A stretch of DNA of 64,000 nt from Polynucleobacter antarcticus (GCF_013307245.1 NZ_CP028941.1:620001-684000); one strand, 5' to 3'; counted from the first letter of the stretch, positions 42,666 through 52,982 are shown. The notes: generated by a model not told the origin, from the sequence alone. Program-made: numbers and translations.

Positions 42666-44214
42666 GACTAGAAACCAATTTAGCCGGTTGAATCAAAGAA
42701 TCTAAGGCTTTTGCAGAGGACAACACTCCAGGTATTCCAGCGCCTGGGTGAGTACTGGCACCAACCATATAAAGACCTTCAATATCCTCACTACGATTAT
42801 GCGGTCTAAACCAAGCGCTTTGCGTTAATAGGGGCTCTAAACCAAAGGCAGCCCCTTTATAAGACAGGAGTCGATCTTGAAAATCATCTGGAGTCATAAG
42901 AAATGATTCAGTAATATTTTCTTGTAGCCCAGGCATGACAGTTGACTCTAGCATCTCTGCAATAGCCTTTCTATATGGCTCTGCTACTGTTTTCCAATCC
43001 GTACCACTATCTAGATGCGGTACTGGAGAAAGCACATAAAAGGTATCGCAATTCTCAGGCGCTAAACTAGGGTCAGTTGCCGTAGGGCGGTGTAAGTAGA
43101 GGCTAAAATCTTTTGCAAGATGATGCCGCTTAAATATGTCCTCGAGCAACTCTTTATAGCGCGCCCCTAATAACATCATGTGATGTGGAATATTCGGGTA
43201 TTGTTTTTTTGTACCAAAATACCAAACAAATAAGCTCATGGAATAATTTCCATTTTCAATTTTCTTATCTGTCCAGACCTTCCTATGTTTGGGATCAATT
43301 AAATTTTTATATGTCCAGGCAGTATCTGCATTGGAAACTACTTTATTAGCAAACAAGACTTCGCCACTCTCAAGCGTGACACCGGTGACTTTATTCTCAA
43401 CAATATTAATTTTCTTAACAGTACTGTTGTAACGAATGGTGACCCCAAGACCTTGAAGTAGGCCGACAAGGCCTTGAATAATGGCACCTGTACCGCCCAT
43501 CGCCGAGTGCACGCCCCACTTACGCTCTAAGGAGTTTATTAATGCGTATACCGAAGTCACTGAAAATGGATTACCTCCGATTAAGAGAGGGTGAAAGCTC
43601 ATCACTTCTCTTAACTGTGGATCTTTAATGTGTTTCGCCACCAGGCCATATAGGTTATTCCAAGCACGCATCTTAATGAGACTTGGCATGGCAGTAACTA
43701 AGTCTTTTAGGCTATCAAAGGCGACATCACCCAATTCTTCAAAGCCTAACTTATAGCAATATTCTGCTTCTTCCAAAAATCGCAAATAGCCCGGAACATC
43801 TTGAGGACTAAATTTTGCAATTTCTAGCTTCATTCTTTCCAGATCGCCGGTGTAATTAAAGATCCGACCATCTGCAAAACGAATTTGATAAAAAGGATCC
43901 ATCAAGCGAAGATCCACGTCATCAGACATTTTTTTACCGCATAGTTCCCACAACTCTTCTATTAAAAATGGGGCAGTAATGATGGTGGGGCCAGCATCAA
44001 ATGTATACCCATTTTTACGGTGTACATAAGCCCTACCCCCAGCGGAATCTAATCTCTCAAGAACCTGAACGTCGTAACCCTTCACCGCCAAACGAATTGC
44101 AGCAGCAAGTCCACCGAACCCAGAACCAATGACTAAAGCTCGCTCAGAATTCTTGACATTGCTATAGGCAACAACATCTTCCAGAAGTTTAAATTGATCT
44201 ACTTTTTGGTCCAT
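42658..44214 (-). CDS. crtI: phytoene desaturase
   Basis: 518 residues of the bacterial CrtI family. The FAD site is ALVIGSGFGGLAAAIRLAVKG, then GGRAYVHRKNGYTFDAGPTI; the C-terminus has MVGASTHPGAGIPGVLSSA. It desaturates phytoene, giving neurosporene and/or lycopene. It overlaps crtB by 8 bases and follows pufC, so crtI-crtB form the tail of the puf superoperon. Confidence 0.95.
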   Translation of the reverse strand: MDQKVDQFKLLEDVVAYSNVKNSERALVIGSGFGGLAAAIRLAVKGYDVQVLERLDSAGGRAYVHRKNGYTFDAGPTIITAPFLIEELWELCGKKMSDDVDLRLMDPFYQIRFADGRIFNYTGDLERMKLEIAKFSPQDVPGYLRFLEEAEYCYKLGFEELGDVAFDSLKDLVTAMPSLIKMRAWNNLYGLVAKHIKDPQLREVMSFHPLLIGGNPFSVTSVYALINSLERKWGVHSAMGGTGAIIQGLVGLLQGLGVTIRYNSTVKKINIVENKVTGVTLESGEVLFANKVVSNADTAWTYKNLIDPKHRKVWTDKKIENGNYSMSLFVWYFGTKKQYPNIPHHMMLLGARYKELLEDIFKRHHLAKDFSLYLHRPTATDPSLAPENCDTFYVLSPVPHLDSGTDWKTVAEPYRKAIAEMLESTVMPGLQENITESFLMTPDDFQDRLLSYKGAAFGLEPLLTQSAWFRPHNRSEDIEGLYMVGASTHPGAGIPGVLSSAKALDSLIQPAKLVSSHA

Positions 44215-44227
44215 GTTGAATCCTGGT

Positions 44228-44264
44228 GATAAATACTCTCTTAACTTTTATTGTTAAGAGAGTA
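44228..44264 (-). terminator. long hairpin between pufC and crtI
   Basis: A perfect 15-bp stem (AAATACTCTCTTAAC / GTTAAGAGAGTATTT) with a 7-base loop of mainly T/A. It lies between the pufC stop and the crtI start on the transcribed strand and can act as a partial terminator or as a 3' stability stem for the puf mRNA. No run of T follows on the coding strand. Confidence 0.7.
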
Positions 44265-44278
44265 TTTGTATTGCATAT

Positions 44279-45325
44279 TTATTTCTTGGCAGTTTGCATA
44301 CTATCTGCCGACGCTTTTTTAGCGGGTGCTGCTAAGTAGGGATAGTCTTTCAACATACTTTTACCTAACAGAGGTTTATTAACACCTTGGTGGCAAGTAG
44401 TGCAATTGGCTTTAGCAATATCACCATCCGGCCCCTTGTGATCTGCAGGATGTATTGAGGTCAGAGGGGTGATGTAACTACTATTCACATCCTTTAACAT
44501 CTGAATACCATACCAAGCTTGAACACGCTGTGGAGTACTTTGCTCCCAGTTTGAGAATGCACGACTGTTATGGCAGTACGTACAGTTCACCCCCAACGAA
44601 TTGGACATATGCATCATTACCCCATAGACATTTTCTGTCTCTTGTATCGATGCTTTATGACCTGTAGGCAAGGCTGTATCACCATTCACCCGTGCAGCCC
44701 TTGAATTTGCTACAAAGTAGTCCTTAAAAGGTTGATTGGGTAAAGAAGCATAGCCAACTGTTTTGATAGGATCGTTTTGTCCATTGGTGTTACCCAACAT
44801 ATTACCGCCCCGCTTTTCAACAGGATTGAACCAAACATTTTGGGGAACATTATTTCCACGATGGCAGGTATAGCAGGTCACCCCTGTTTCCTTCACGTGA
44901 TCGCCCCAATTCGCATTGATCGTTTGATTCATCTGGATCATTCGACGCGATACTGTCTTTGTGTAGAGTGAATCGTCAGCAAAATTCTGCACATTATGAC
45001 AATAGGCACAGCCTTCCTTAGGCGATACCCAGGCTGTCATTGAGACCATGAACGTCGTAAATTGCTCTTGACTCAGATTATTCAAGACCTTCACATTTTT
45101 ATATACATCGCCTGCTCTCGGTCCATCTGGTGAGGCAGAAATACTAGCTGGCAATTGATTAATTTTTGCTAACTGTGCATCAGTACGTGGATTATTAATT
45201 TGATCCATACCAGTACCGCGATAGCCGGTTTGCTTTGCCTCAATGGGCGGCCGCTCGCATGCAGTAAGCGTCAAAATAGCTAGGGCACTTAGAACAATGG
45301 CGATTCTTTGACGGAATGAATTCAT
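44279..45325 (-). CDS. pufC: reaction centre tetraheme cytochrome c subunit
   Basis: 348 residues. An N-terminal signal sequence ends in a lipobox (LTLTAC, Cys23), so the mature protein is a membrane-anchored periplasmic lipoprotein. Four heme-binding sites are present: CAYCH, CYTCH, CTYCH and CTTCH. It re-reduces the photo-oxidised special pair. Its start abuts the pufM stop. Confidence 0.96.
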   Translation of the reverse strand: MNSFRQRIAIVLSALAILTLTACERPPIEAKQTGYRGTGMDQINNPRTDAQLAKINQLPASISASPDGPRAGDVYKNVKVLNNLSQEQFTTFMVSMTAWVSPKEGCAYCHNVQNFADDSLYTKTVSRRMIQMNQTINANWGDHVKETGVTCYTCHRGNNVPQNVWFNPVEKRGGNMLGNTNGQNDPIKTVGYASLPNQPFKDYFVANSRAARVNGDTALPTGHKASIQETENVYGVMMHMSNSLGVNCTYCHNSRAFSNWEQSTPQRVQAWYGIQMLKDVNSSYITPLTSIHPADHKGPDGDIAKANCTTCHQGVNKPLLGKSMLKDYPYLAAPAKKASADSMQTAKK

Positions 45326-46320
45326 TATTTGTCTCCTCTCATCACTGGAGCTGCCGGTGCTATTAAAGCGGGATCAGCGACAGTTCCGTAGATAGCAGGG
45401 TAAGCAGGCGCAATATCGTGTTTAACGCCCCATAAGTACCAGTTATCTACTACGGTTCCGGTTAATAAAATACCAATGCCGCCAGTGATTGGAGTCAATA
45501 TTGCAAACCACCATGCCCAACGGTGAATCGATTCCATCGTGGCATTAAAGCCCATAGTCCATCTCCAAAAGAGCGCAGCGCGATCAGATGCGGTACCGCG
45601 ATCTACGATCTGCTCAATCTCTCTTTCGCCACCAAACTTACTGACAGCCAAAATGGTCGCACCATGCATAGCAAACAGCAGAACAGAGCCGTACAGAAAC
45701 ACAATAGACAGCATATGAAATGGGTTGTAGAACAGATTGCCATAGCGAATCGAGAATGCGGAGACCCAATCTAAGTGAGAGAAGATTCCAAAGGGAACAG
45801 CCTCACTCCAACTACCCATCAATACCGGACGAATAAAGCCCAATACTAAAAATAGCCAAATAGCAGCTGCAAATGCCCAAGGCACATGATTGCCCATTCC
45901 TAGCGCATGTGCACGCCGGAATGTTCTGAACCACCACAGCAAGATAGAAATCGTGGTGAATAGTCCTGCAATCATCCACCAACCCCCATCATTAAGTGGT
46001 GGAAAGCTCAGACCATACTGCGGAGCCGGTGCATCCAAAGAGAGCCAGAACAATTTCCTCACGAACTGCAATGGATTCCAGCCTACTTGGGCTAGCATAT
46101 TCATGCCGATAATAAAAAATGCTGTCATTCCAAACATAATGGATGCGACACCCAAGCGCCCAAGATAGATTGGACCCAGCTGGGCATTACCTATCCGCCC
46201 TAGCAGATGACTAAAACTAATCGAGCGAGTTCGCTCCCGCATATCGTATGCGTTGATTGGCACCCCATGACTAGCAGGACCAGTTACTTGTGTTTGTGTA
46301 AATAAATTTTGATATTCCAT
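45325..46320 (-). CDS. pufM: photosynthetic reaction centre M subunit
   Basis: 331 residues with five transmembrane helices. Characteristic segments are [29 protein letters not shown] with the BChl-ligand His, [22 protein letters not shown], and the iron-site Glu in [10 protein letters not shown]. With PufL it binds the BChl special pair, bacteriopheophytins and quinones. A GGAGAG ribosome site precedes the ATG. Confidence 0.97.
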   Translation of the reverse strand: MEYQNLFTQTQVTGPASHGVPINAYDMRERTRSISFSHLLGRIGNAQLGPIYLGRLGVASIMFGMTAFFIIGMNMLAQVGWNPLQFVRKLFWLSLDAPAPQYGLSFPPLNDGGWWMIAGLFTTISILLWWFRTFRRAHALGMGNHVPWAFAAAIWLFLVLGFIRPVLMGSWSEAVPFGIFSHLDWVSAFSIRYGNLFYNPFHMLSIVFLYGSVLLFAMHGATILAVSKFGGEREIEQIVDRGTASDRAALFWRWTMGFNATMESIHRWAWWFAILTPITGGIGILLTGTVVDNWYLWGVKHDIAPAYPAIYGTVADPALIAPAAPVMRGDK

Positions 46321-46352
46321 GATGCTCTCCGCATTTTCAATTCAGCTGAAAA

Positions 46353-47177
46353 CTACCCCCAGATTGGTAAATTCAACCACCATGTCCACCATTCAGGCCA
46401 ACCCTTTGTCCAGAAAGGCCCGCTAATGACAATACATACTGCACTCCAAAACACTGCTGCTAACGCTAAAAATAAGCCAAGACGGTGTATTCCTAATGTT
46501 CCTACTGAATACCCAATAATGTCTCTAAAAAATGTGTCTTCATGCTCAGGTGTTCTAACTGAATGGCCAGACCTTGGATTGGTCGATGACAAAACTAATG
46601 CCCCATGCAAGGAAAGCGCTAGTGTTGTTGTAAAGAACAGAGTGACCGCAATCATGTGAGCAGGGTTGTAATGGAAATGAAGATACTGATATCCCACATT
46701 CGAAACCCAATCTAAATGGCTCAAGATTCCGTAGGGAAATCCATGGCCCCATGCGCCCATCAAGACAGGGCGAATGACTACTAAAGTAAAGTACGCAAAA
46801 ATGGCCATGCCGAAGGCAAATGGCACATGAAGCCCCATGCCTAACTTTCTACAAATCTCTACCTCTCTCAATGCCCAAGAACCAAAAGCACCGAGAGCGC
46901 AAATAGTAATCAGTTGCCAAAGACCACCCTCCATCATGGGCGCCACACCCAAGCCATATTTAAGATCTGGAGGGGCAATATTAATTTGCCAAACATTCCA
47001 GACCCCTGCTTGAGAGGTTCCCCATAGGATCATCGCAGTACCTAAGAATGCGAAAAATAGGGTCGTGACACCAAAAAAACCGACGTAGAAAGGGCCTACC
47101 CAGAAATCAAAAAGATCTCCACCAATCAGGGTCCCCCCGCGAACGCGGTATTTCTTTTCAAAATTGAGCATAGCCAT
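46353..47177 (-). CDS. pufL: photosynthetic reaction centre L subunit
   Basis: 274 residues with five transmembrane helices: [20 protein letters not shown] start, [24 protein letters not shown] (special-pair and accessory BChl His ligands; written in part) and [13 protein letters not shown]. It forms the reaction centre core with PufM. The start has AAGGAG upstream. Two hairpins lie between pufA and pufL. Confidence 0.97.
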   Translation of the reverse strand: MAMLNFEKKYRVRGGTLIGGDLFDFWVGPFYVGFFGVTTLFFAFLGTAMILWGTSQAGVWNVWQINIAPPDLKYGLGVAPMMEGGLWQLITICALGAFGSWALREVEICRKLGMGLHVPFAFGMAIFAYFTLVVIRPVLMGAWGHGFPYGILSHLDWVSNVGYQYLHFHYNPAHMIAVTLFFTTTLALSLHGALVLSSTNPRSGHSVRTPEHEDTFFRDIIGYSVGTLGIHRLGLFLALAAVFWSAVCIVISGPFWTKGWPEWWTWWLNLPIWG

Positions 47178-47193
47178 GAAGCGCTCCTTACAG

Positions 47194-47262
47194 AATGAGA
47201 ATTTTTCTCATTTTTAATTAATCTTGCGTAGACGAATCCCTATTACTAGAAATTCGTCTACG
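47194..47262 (-). promoter_or_regulatory. pufA-pufL intercistronic hairpins
   Basis: Two perfect stems: 47227-47262 with 11-bp arms (CGTAGACGAAT / ATTCGTCTACG) and 47194-47212 with 8-bp arms (AATGAGAA / TTCTCATT). In Rhodobacter, hairpins at this place protect the pufBA mRNA from 3' decay and give an excess of LH1 over reaction centre. The position and strength suggest the same role. Confidence 0.75.
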
Positions 47263-47276
47263 GTTTGTACATCTAA

Positions 47277-47453
47277 CTACTTCTTCGCTGCTGAAATAGC
47301 TGCTTTGTACTGCTCTTGACTCATACCATCCAACCATTTGTACTGAACAGTACTGAGGAGGATGAGGTGAATCATTGCTGCTAAAGCGAATAGAAAAACG
47401 CCCTGTGCAACCATCGCACGAAGTGGGTCGTATAGTTTCCAAATTCTCCACAT
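47277..47453 (-). CDS. pufA: light-harvesting LH1 alpha polypeptide
   Basis: 58 residues, too short for ordinary ORF cut-offs. It begins [14 protein letters not shown], followed by a single membrane helix with the BChl-ligand His in [12 protein letters not shown], and a polar tail ending in AAKK. GGAG lies 8 bases before the ATG; the stop of the small upstream frame overlaps this ribosome site. The protein binds BChl a and carotenoid in the LH1 ring around the reaction centre. Confidence 0.95.
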   Translation of the reverse strand: MWRIWKLYDPLRAMVAQGVFLFALAAMIHLILLSTVQYKWLDGMSQEQYKAAISAAKK

Positions 47454-47463
47454 AATATTTCTC

Positions 47464-47686
47464 CTAATTTAAGTAAGACATGAAACCGTAAACACCGGAC
47501 TCAACAGATTTAAAAAACGATCCACTATCAGCCCCCGAAAATAACCAACCTTTTTGGGAAACAGGTAGCGCAACGAAAAAGAGTGCCACTATAAAAATCA
47601 CTACATAACTAATTAAAAAAATAGATCTTGAACGACAAGATGTCGGTTAGGTCATTTTTATTGATTACATCTGTATTAGTTTTCAT
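47464..47686 (-). CDS. small membrane protein between pufB and pufA, frameshifted
   Basis: An ATG at 47686 with a strong AGGAG site opens a frame ([19 protein letters not shown]) that stops after 25 codons, just past a run of seven T (plus-strand A7 at 47615-47621). With one T removed, the frame continues into a membrane helix ([16 protein letters not shown]) and a tail ending [12 protein letters not shown], stopping at 47464, within the pufA ribosome site; 73 residues in all. The layout strongly suggests a real third small puf protein. The KIYF...ALP part recalls PufQ weakly; the tail does not. I do not recognise it. Confidence 0.55.
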
Positions 47687-47735
47687 ACGAACACTCCTAT
47701 TTGTTGAGTCTGTTTACTTTGTACTTACTGCGACA

Positions 47736-47882
47736 TCAAAAGAACCACGGACGCCATGCCCATACAAGTATGTGCGCGACGACGGCGATTGCAGTAAAGC
47801 CTAAAAGTCCTTGCACATAAAATGCATGGAATTCTTGAGCTTCTGCATCGGTAAGCCCAGATATTGATCTGTTTTCACTCAT
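47736..47882 (-). CDS. pufB: light-harvesting LH1 beta polypeptide
   Basis: 48 residues: a polar start ([19 protein letters not shown]), one membrane helix with the BChl-ligand His in [17 protein letters not shown] and an aromatic C-terminus that is typical of LH1 beta. AAGGAG lies 10 bases upstream of the ATG. It follows bchZ by 123 bases. Confidence 0.95.
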   Translation of the reverse strand: MSENRSISGLTDAEAQEFHAFYVQGLLGFTAIAVVAHILVWAWRPWFF

Positions 47883-47917
47883 GATGACAACTCCTTGAAA
47901 CTGACCTTACGGTCTTT

Positions 47918-47936
47918 TCTACATCGCCCCTGTAGA
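47918..47936 (-). other. small hairpin in the bchZ-pufB gap
   Basis: A 6-bp perfect stem (TCTACA / TGTAGA) with a C-rich loop, beside a GACC/GGTC mini-palindrome at 47903-47914. It may be a processing site that separates bch and puf mRNA. No PpsR box was seen in this gap. Confidence 0.35.
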
Positions 47937-48005
47937 TATGAGGATATGACTTCACTACGCCATATTGGTTTAGCCTGGTTACTAGGCAATATCTTTGTAT
48001 TTGGC

Positions 48006-49463
48006 TCATACAGTCTCATCACTTGAAATAGAAAATGATGATGTTTGTACACAAGCCAATGTGACTCTTTCAATATTTTGATTGCGAGCGGCAAACTCAG
48101 CCTCTTCACGAATTTTTTTAGCTGCCGATATTTGCGTGAGGACCGGCTGGTTACTCACCAACTTATTCAAGAAAGCTTGTGCTTCCTGCTCCCAAGGCAT
48201 CATCTTTCCGGACTGATGCAATCTACCTGGCGTTGCATCTACCTTGTCCATTTCGGTACCCAAAGGCAGAATATTAAAGAGCGTATCAAATAAGGCATTA
48301 CATACTTCTTGCACTAAATAGACTGATCCTGAGTACCCCATAAATGGCGTACCGGTATGCCTACGAATAATCGCTCCCGGAAAGGATGCAGGAATAAAGG
48401 AAAAGCGTGCATTGACTTCACTGCCATACATGCGTTCGTTATAACTTCCAAACATCACAAGAGGTGCTTTCTTTTGCACTAATTCCCGAATTTCAATATT
48501 GTTTGTTTTGTTTCCAGGTAATCTTGAAACGGCGAAATTACACGGTAAGCCCATTTCCTCTTCAAGGAAATTTTTGACACCTCGGGTATAGGTTTCATTA
48601 GCCACAATTGCAAAGCTCGCAGTGCCAAAGAAATCCTGTGTCACCGAGCGCCATAAGTCCCATATTGGCTTAAGCGTAGTGTGCTTCTCTTTTTCAATAA
48701 AGGGCTCCACATCAAGTTCGCACATCTCGCCCAGCTTTCTTAAAAAAGCAGTGGTTGATTGCATGCCAATCGGAGCTTGTAAATAAGGGCGCTCCAAGGT
48801 TTCACATAAGAGACGGCCATATTCTCGATACATACAGACATTGACATCTGCATTCGCTAATTTAGGGACATCTTCCAAGTGGCTGCCCAGCGGGAAAACC
48901 ATATTGACTTCTGCGCCGATGCCTTCGATAAGGCGTCTAATTTCAGCCAAGTCACTATATAAGTTAAAGCTGCCATATGCGGGCCCGATGATGTTGACTC
49001 TTGGCTTTTCACCCGCTACTTTTACTCTCTTAGGAACTTTTTTAGTACCGTATTCTGTCCACAACCAATTCATAGCGCGGTTAGCACACTGCCACTGATC
49101 TTCATCAATAGTTCTAGGTAGGAAACGCTTGATACCAGTACCTTCAGGTGTAACGCCTCCGCCAATCATTTCTGCAATGGAGCCGGTAACGACTACAGCG
49201 GGTAGATCACGATCCAATACTTTGTGAGCCCGTTTCATAGACTCTTCGGTACCTTCTCTACCTAGCTGTTCTTCAGCTAAGCCAGTCACCACAATTGGCA
49301 GCTCATGTGGTGGCAATGCGTCTGTGTAATGTAGAACAGACGTGACGGGTAAATTTTCACAGCCAACAGGACCATCAATCACGACTTGCAAGCCCTTGAC
49401 TGCTGTAAATACATACACAGCACCCCAATAGCCACCAGCACGATCGTGATCAATAACGAACAT
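48006..49463 (-). CDS. bchZ: chlorophyllide a reductase subunit Z
   Basis: 485 residues, nitrogenase-like beta subunit of COR. It starts [19 protein letters not shown] and has the [13 protein letters not shown] (cluster Cys), [13 protein letters not shown] and [12 protein letters not shown] segments. With BchX and BchY it reduces ring B of chlorophyllide to the bacteriochlorin. It abuts bchY and ends upstream of pufB. Confidence 0.96.
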   Translation of the reverse strand: MFVIDHDRAGGYWGAVYVFTAVKGLQVVIDGPVGCENLPVTSVLHYTDALPPHELPIVVTGLAEEQLGREGTEESMKRAHKVLDRDLPAVVVTGSIAEMIGGGVTPEGTGIKRFLPRTIDEDQWQCANRAMNWLWTEYGTKKVPKRVKVAGEKPRVNIIGPAYGSFNLYSDLAEIRRLIEGIGAEVNMVFPLGSHLEDVPKLANADVNVCMYREYGRLLCETLERPYLQAPIGMQSTTAFLRKLGEMCELDVEPFIEKEKHTTLKPIWDLWRSVTQDFFGTASFAIVANETYTRGVKNFLEEEMGLPCNFAVSRLPGNKTNNIEIRELVQKKAPLVMFGSYNERMYGSEVNARFSFIPASFPGAIIRRHTGTPFMGYSGSVYLVQEVCNALFDTLFNILPLGTEMDKVDATPGRLHQSGKMMPWEQEAQAFLNKLVSNQPVLTQISAAKKIREEAEFAARNQNIERVTLACVQTSSFSISSDETV

Positions 49464-50986
49464 TAGCCGAGCTCCTCTGCTTTTTGCTTTGCAACTGCTT
49501 TTTCTAATCTACGACGGACATCTGCCTTGAAATCTGGATGATCAACCGGCACGGATTCCCACACACCAGTGGCGTGATCTTTGCCAACACCCTCAAAGAA
49601 GTCATGCATCGTATTAAAGCGATCTTGATTACCTAAAGCCGCATTGATTACTTGAGCTAAGGAACCTGCGCCCGCAGCACCCATCAGGGGTCTTGCGGAG
49701 ATCAGGTTTGTAAAATACAAAGAAGGGATGGCCAATTCTTTTGCTTTTTGCACCACAGGTGTCGTGCCAATAACCAAGTCTGGCTTAAATTCTTTCATGG
49801 CAGCCAGATCTTGCTCTAGTGAGGCGCGATATTGCACATGCACTCCACGACTCTCTAGCCAATCTAAATCAGCACTACTCCAGACAGTTTTAGGACAAGC
49901 CGTACCAACGTAACGCACATCTGCGCCACTTTCTATCAATAGACGTGCTACCAATAATTCAGAGCCCTCATAGCCGCTCATCGTAATTCTGCCCTTGATA
50001 GGCTTTGCTTTCAGAGCAGCTTGTATCAAAGGTAAAAATTGGGATTTAGCTTGACCAATTTTTTCAGCGCTCACACCGGCTGCAGCGCCAATCTGTTCTA
50101 ACCAGTTTGCAGTCCCGTCGTAACCAATCGGTGCGGAACCCACGATCGTACGGCCAGCACTTTCAAATTCTCGAATACTGGCTGTATAAAACGGATGAAT
50201 AGCTGCCACAATTTTTGAGTCTAGCGCTTGGTACAACTCGCGCCACTCTCTAGTGGGTACAACTGGGCCAACTGCTAAGCCCATCGGCTCGAGCATCATG
50301 CCAATGCTAATCGGATCAACTGGGAACATTTCTCCCAGCAAAGTAATTGTTGGTTTTTCTGAAATCCCGTTTCTAGGTGCGGATACTGGTCCTTGCTCTA
50401 CCTCGGCACGGGCATAGCGCAGCATGGCGCTTGCTAAGACATCTTTAGCCTCGGCATGGGTAGGCACACCAAATCCAGGCACATCAATGCCGATAATCCG
50501 TACGCCATTAATTTCCTTAGGCAGTAGCTGCAAAGGCACGCCACTCGCTGTAGGAACACATAAATTAATAATGACGATAGCGTCATACAAGTCAGGATTG
50601 GCTTCTTTATAAACAGCATCCCGAATATCTTCGAACAACTTACCAGTAACTAATGATTCTGAATTAAAGGGAACATAGCCGACACTGCGACGTGCACCAT
50701 AAAAATGAGAAGTAAAGGTTAAGCCATATACGCAACACGCTGAGCCAGAGAGAATAGTGGCGGTACGACGCATTCTCAAACCAACCCGCAAAGACCCAAA
50801 TGCTGGGCACATGCTCTGCGGTTGATCATGCGGTCCTTTTGGATAATCCTTAGCGTATTGACCTAATATCTCACTCTTGTTTGCCGACTTAGCGGCAGCC
50901 AATATTTGCTCTGCACCAGAATGGCAAGTAATACCCGATCCATCAGGAAGTTCCGACTGTATTGGAATCACTTTAGTAGATTTCAC
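49463..50986 (-). CDS. bchY: chlorophyllide a reductase subunit Y
   Basis: 507 residues, nitrogenase-like alpha subunit of COR. Cluster cysteines sit in [11 protein letters not shown] and [12 protein letters not shown]; other segments are [17 protein letters not shown] and [15 protein letters not shown]. It is co-transcribed with bchX, 14 bases upstream, and bchZ. Confidence 0.96.
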   Translation of the reverse strand: MKSTKVIPIQSELPDGSGITCHSGAEQILAAAKSANKSEILGQYAKDYPKGPHDQPQSMCPAFGSLRVGLRMRRTATILSGSACCVYGLTFTSHFYGARRSVGYVPFNSESLVTGKLFEDIRDAVYKEANPDLYDAIVIINLCVPTASGVPLQLLPKEINGVRIIGIDVPGFGVPTHAEAKDVLASAMLRYARAEVEQGPVSAPRNGISEKPTITLLGEMFPVDPISIGMMLEPMGLAVGPVVPTREWRELYQALDSKIVAAIHPFYTASIREFESAGRTIVGSAPIGYDGTANWLEQIGAAAGVSAEKIGQAKSQFLPLIQAALKAKPIKGRITMSGYEGSELLVARLLIESGADVRYVGTACPKTVWSSADLDWLESRGVHVQYRASLEQDLAAMKEFKPDLVIGTTPVVQKAKELAIPSLYFTNLISARPLMGAAGAGSLAQVINAALGNQDRFNTMHDFFEGVGKDHATGVWESVPVDHPDFKADVRRRLEKAVAKQKAEELG

Positions 50987-51000
50987 TATGATCTCAGTCT

Positions 51001-52008
51001 CTATACTTTGTCGTAAACAACTTCAAGAGTGGGTTTGATCACTTCATTTTTACCAACCATATCAAATATGGTTGCTGGCTCTAAGACCACATTTCTGCCG
51101 ACTTGACTAGCAGAAAAGAGTCCTAACAAATCATCTGGTGCCATTGGCTTTGGACGAACTGGAGGAGCTTCTGCCACATTGCTAGCAAGGCCTTCAAAGA
51201 GTGACGCCCACTGGGAAGTCGGTGTGCCGATAATTTCATAGCTGGCACTTTTTCTACGGATATCTTCATTCGCAGGAATCGCTGCCAGAACCGGAATACC
51301 TACTTTTTCAGCAAAGGCAGTGGCTTCACCTGTACCGTCATCCTTATTGATGACCATACCTGCTACGCCTACGTTACCGCCTAATTTTCTAAAGTACTCG
51401 ACGGCTGAGCAAACATTATTAGCAACGTACAAAGATTGCAAATCATTCGATGCCACCACAATTACTTTTTGGCACATATCACGGGCAATCGGCAATCCAA
51501 AACCGCCACAGACTACGTCACCCAAGAAATCCAGTAACACATAGTCAAAGCCCCAATCATGAAATCCGAGTTTTTCTAGAGTTTCAAAACCGTGAATAAT
51601 GCCGCGACCGCCGCAACCTCTTCCAACCTCTGGTCCACCTAATTCCATTGCATAGACGCCATCACGCTTAAAGCAAACGTCACCAATTTTGACTTCTTCA
51701 CCCGCTAATTTCTTTTTGGAGGATGTCTCAATAATGGTTGGGCAGGCTTTACCACCGAACAGTAATGAGGTGGTATCGCTTTTAGGATCGCAGCCAATCA
51801 ACAAGACCTTCTTGCCTTGCTGAGCCATCATGTAAGACAAATTGGCTAGAGTAAAACTTTTACCGATCCCGCCCTTACCGTAGATCGCAATAATCTGAGT
51901 CTCTTTTTTGATTTCACCGGTATGTACTGGGTCCGGCTCAATCGCTGCCTCTTTTTTTAAATTCGCAAATTGAATAGTCACTTCTTTTACAGCGGATGGT
52001 GCATTCAT
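51001..52008 (-). CDS. bchX: chlorophyllide a reductase ATPase subunit X
   Basis: 335 residues, nitrogenase Fe-protein-like. The P-loop is [17 protein letters not shown], then LIGCDPKSDTTSLLF, and Fe4S4 cysteines in GPEVGRGCGGRG and [14 protein letters not shown] choose ATG at 52008, which overlaps the bchC stop (ATGA) and has GGAGAG upstream. It delivers electrons to BchYZ. Confidence 0.96.
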   Translation of the reverse strand: MNAPSAVKEVTIQFANLKKEAAIEPDPVHTGEIKKETQIIAIYGKGGIGKSFTLANLSYMMAQQGKKVLLIGCDPKSDTTSLLFGGKACPTIIETSSKKKLAGEEVKIGDVCFKRDGVYAMELGGPEVGRGCGGRGIIHGFETLEKLGFHDWGFDYVLLDFLGDVVCGGFGLPIARDMCQKVIVVASNDLQSLYVANNVCSAVEYFRKLGGNVGVAGMVINKDDGTGEATAFAEKVGIPVLAAIPANEDIRRKSASYEIIGTPTSQWASLFEGLASNVAEAPPVRPKPMAPDDLLGLFSASQVGRNVVLEPATIFDMVGKNEVIKPTLEVVYDKV

Positions 52009-52955
52009 AATGCTTCTCTCCAATCTACAACCATTTTGAGACAACTAGGATCTTCAAATGCAGTCCGATAAACTTCATCTATTGAAGATGGTCTACGATG
52101 ATGCGTAATCAGCCCACGAAGATCTAATCTTCCATAGGAGACTGCTTGCTTTACGTCTGCTAAGTCTTGAGGCGTCCACTGCGCCGCTATCCGAAATTTA
52201 GCTTCCTTCATAAAAGCTTTAGGAAAATTAAATTGAATATCTTTGTCGTAGAAACCTGCCAAAGTAATTTCACCGCCGTGCTCTAGCTGGCTAATCAACT
52301 GATTGAGAACGCCAACTTGTCCACTAGCATCACAAATATTTTTGTATTTTTTATCTTTATCGTCAGCAGGGTTTACAACTGAGTAACCCTCAGCACCCGT
52401 CATTCGATCTTCATTGATTTCCCAAACTACGGGTTGATGGCCAAGCATGACAGCAACTCTGGCGATCAATCTTCCTAAGACGCCATGCCCAACAATCAGA
52501 TCAGGCTGCAATGCTTTTTTACCTTGAGTCACGTGATAAGCAGTTGCTGCTAATGCCAACAGAACGCCCTCTTCGCCGATCTCTTCTGGAAGTGTCACGA
52601 CTCTATCGCAGGGGACCACGACATGTGATGCTGCACCGCCAAATAGGCCCTTCACATCACCAAAGCATTTAGCGCCAGGTACAAACACTCTTTGATCAAG
52701 ACTCAATTTTGAATTTTTTCCAACACGAGTCACTCTGCCAACAGACTCATATCCAGGTACCAAGGGATATCCCATTCCTGGAAAATCGGGCATTGTTCCC
52801 TGCCATAGTAATTTTTCTGTACCCGTACTAATTCCACTCCATTCAATTTGCACTACGACATCTTGGTCGGTCGGCTCATCTAACAAAAGACGCCGCAAGC
52901 TAATCTCGCCTGGTGACTCCAGCAGAACAGCTGTGGAATGAAGTTGACTTTGCAT
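52005..52955 (-). CDS. bchC: 3-hydroxyethyl bacteriochlorophyllide a dehydrogenase
   Basis: 316 residues of the medium-chain dehydrogenase family, without the usual zinc ligands. The SGISTGTEKLLWQGTMP motif and GYPLVPGYESVGRV are typical of BchC. It oxidises the C3 hydroxyethyl group to acetyl. Two PpsR boxes lie directly upstream. A paralog of unknown substrate is at 5749-6750. Confidence 0.95.
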   Translation of the reverse strand: MQSQLHSTAVLLESPGEISLRRLLLDEPTDQDVVVQIEWSGISTGTEKLLWQGTMPDFPGMGYPLVPGYESVGRVTRVGKNSKLSLDQRVFVPGAKCFGDVKGLFGGAASHVVVPCDRVVTLPEEIGEEGVLLALAATAYHVTQGKKALQPDLIVGHGVLGRLIARVAVMLGHQPVVWEINEDRMTGAEGYSVVNPADDKDKKYKNICDASGQVGVLNQLISQLEHGGEITLAGFYDKDIQFNFPKAFMKEAKFRIAAQWTPQDLADVKQAVSYGRLDLRGLITHHRRPSSIDEVYRTAFEDPSCLKMVVDWREAL

Positions 52956-52956
52956 A

Positions 52957-52974
52957 TGTATATATTTATTTACT
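52957..52974. promoter_or_regulatory. imperfect PpsR/CrtJ box upstream of bchC (proximal)
   Basis: TGT-N12-ACT, one base off the consensus, starting two bases beyond the bchC ATG. It is exactly 8 bp from the perfect box at 52983-53000, the spacing known for cooperative CrtJ/PpsR binding at bchC in Rhodobacter. Confidence 0.6.
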
Positions 52975-52982
52975 TTTAGTTA

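Noticed and set aside
47218-47451. 77-codon minus-strand frame over pufA
   Set aside because: It is a shifted frame of pufA, which has a clear LH1 alpha sequence and ribosome site.
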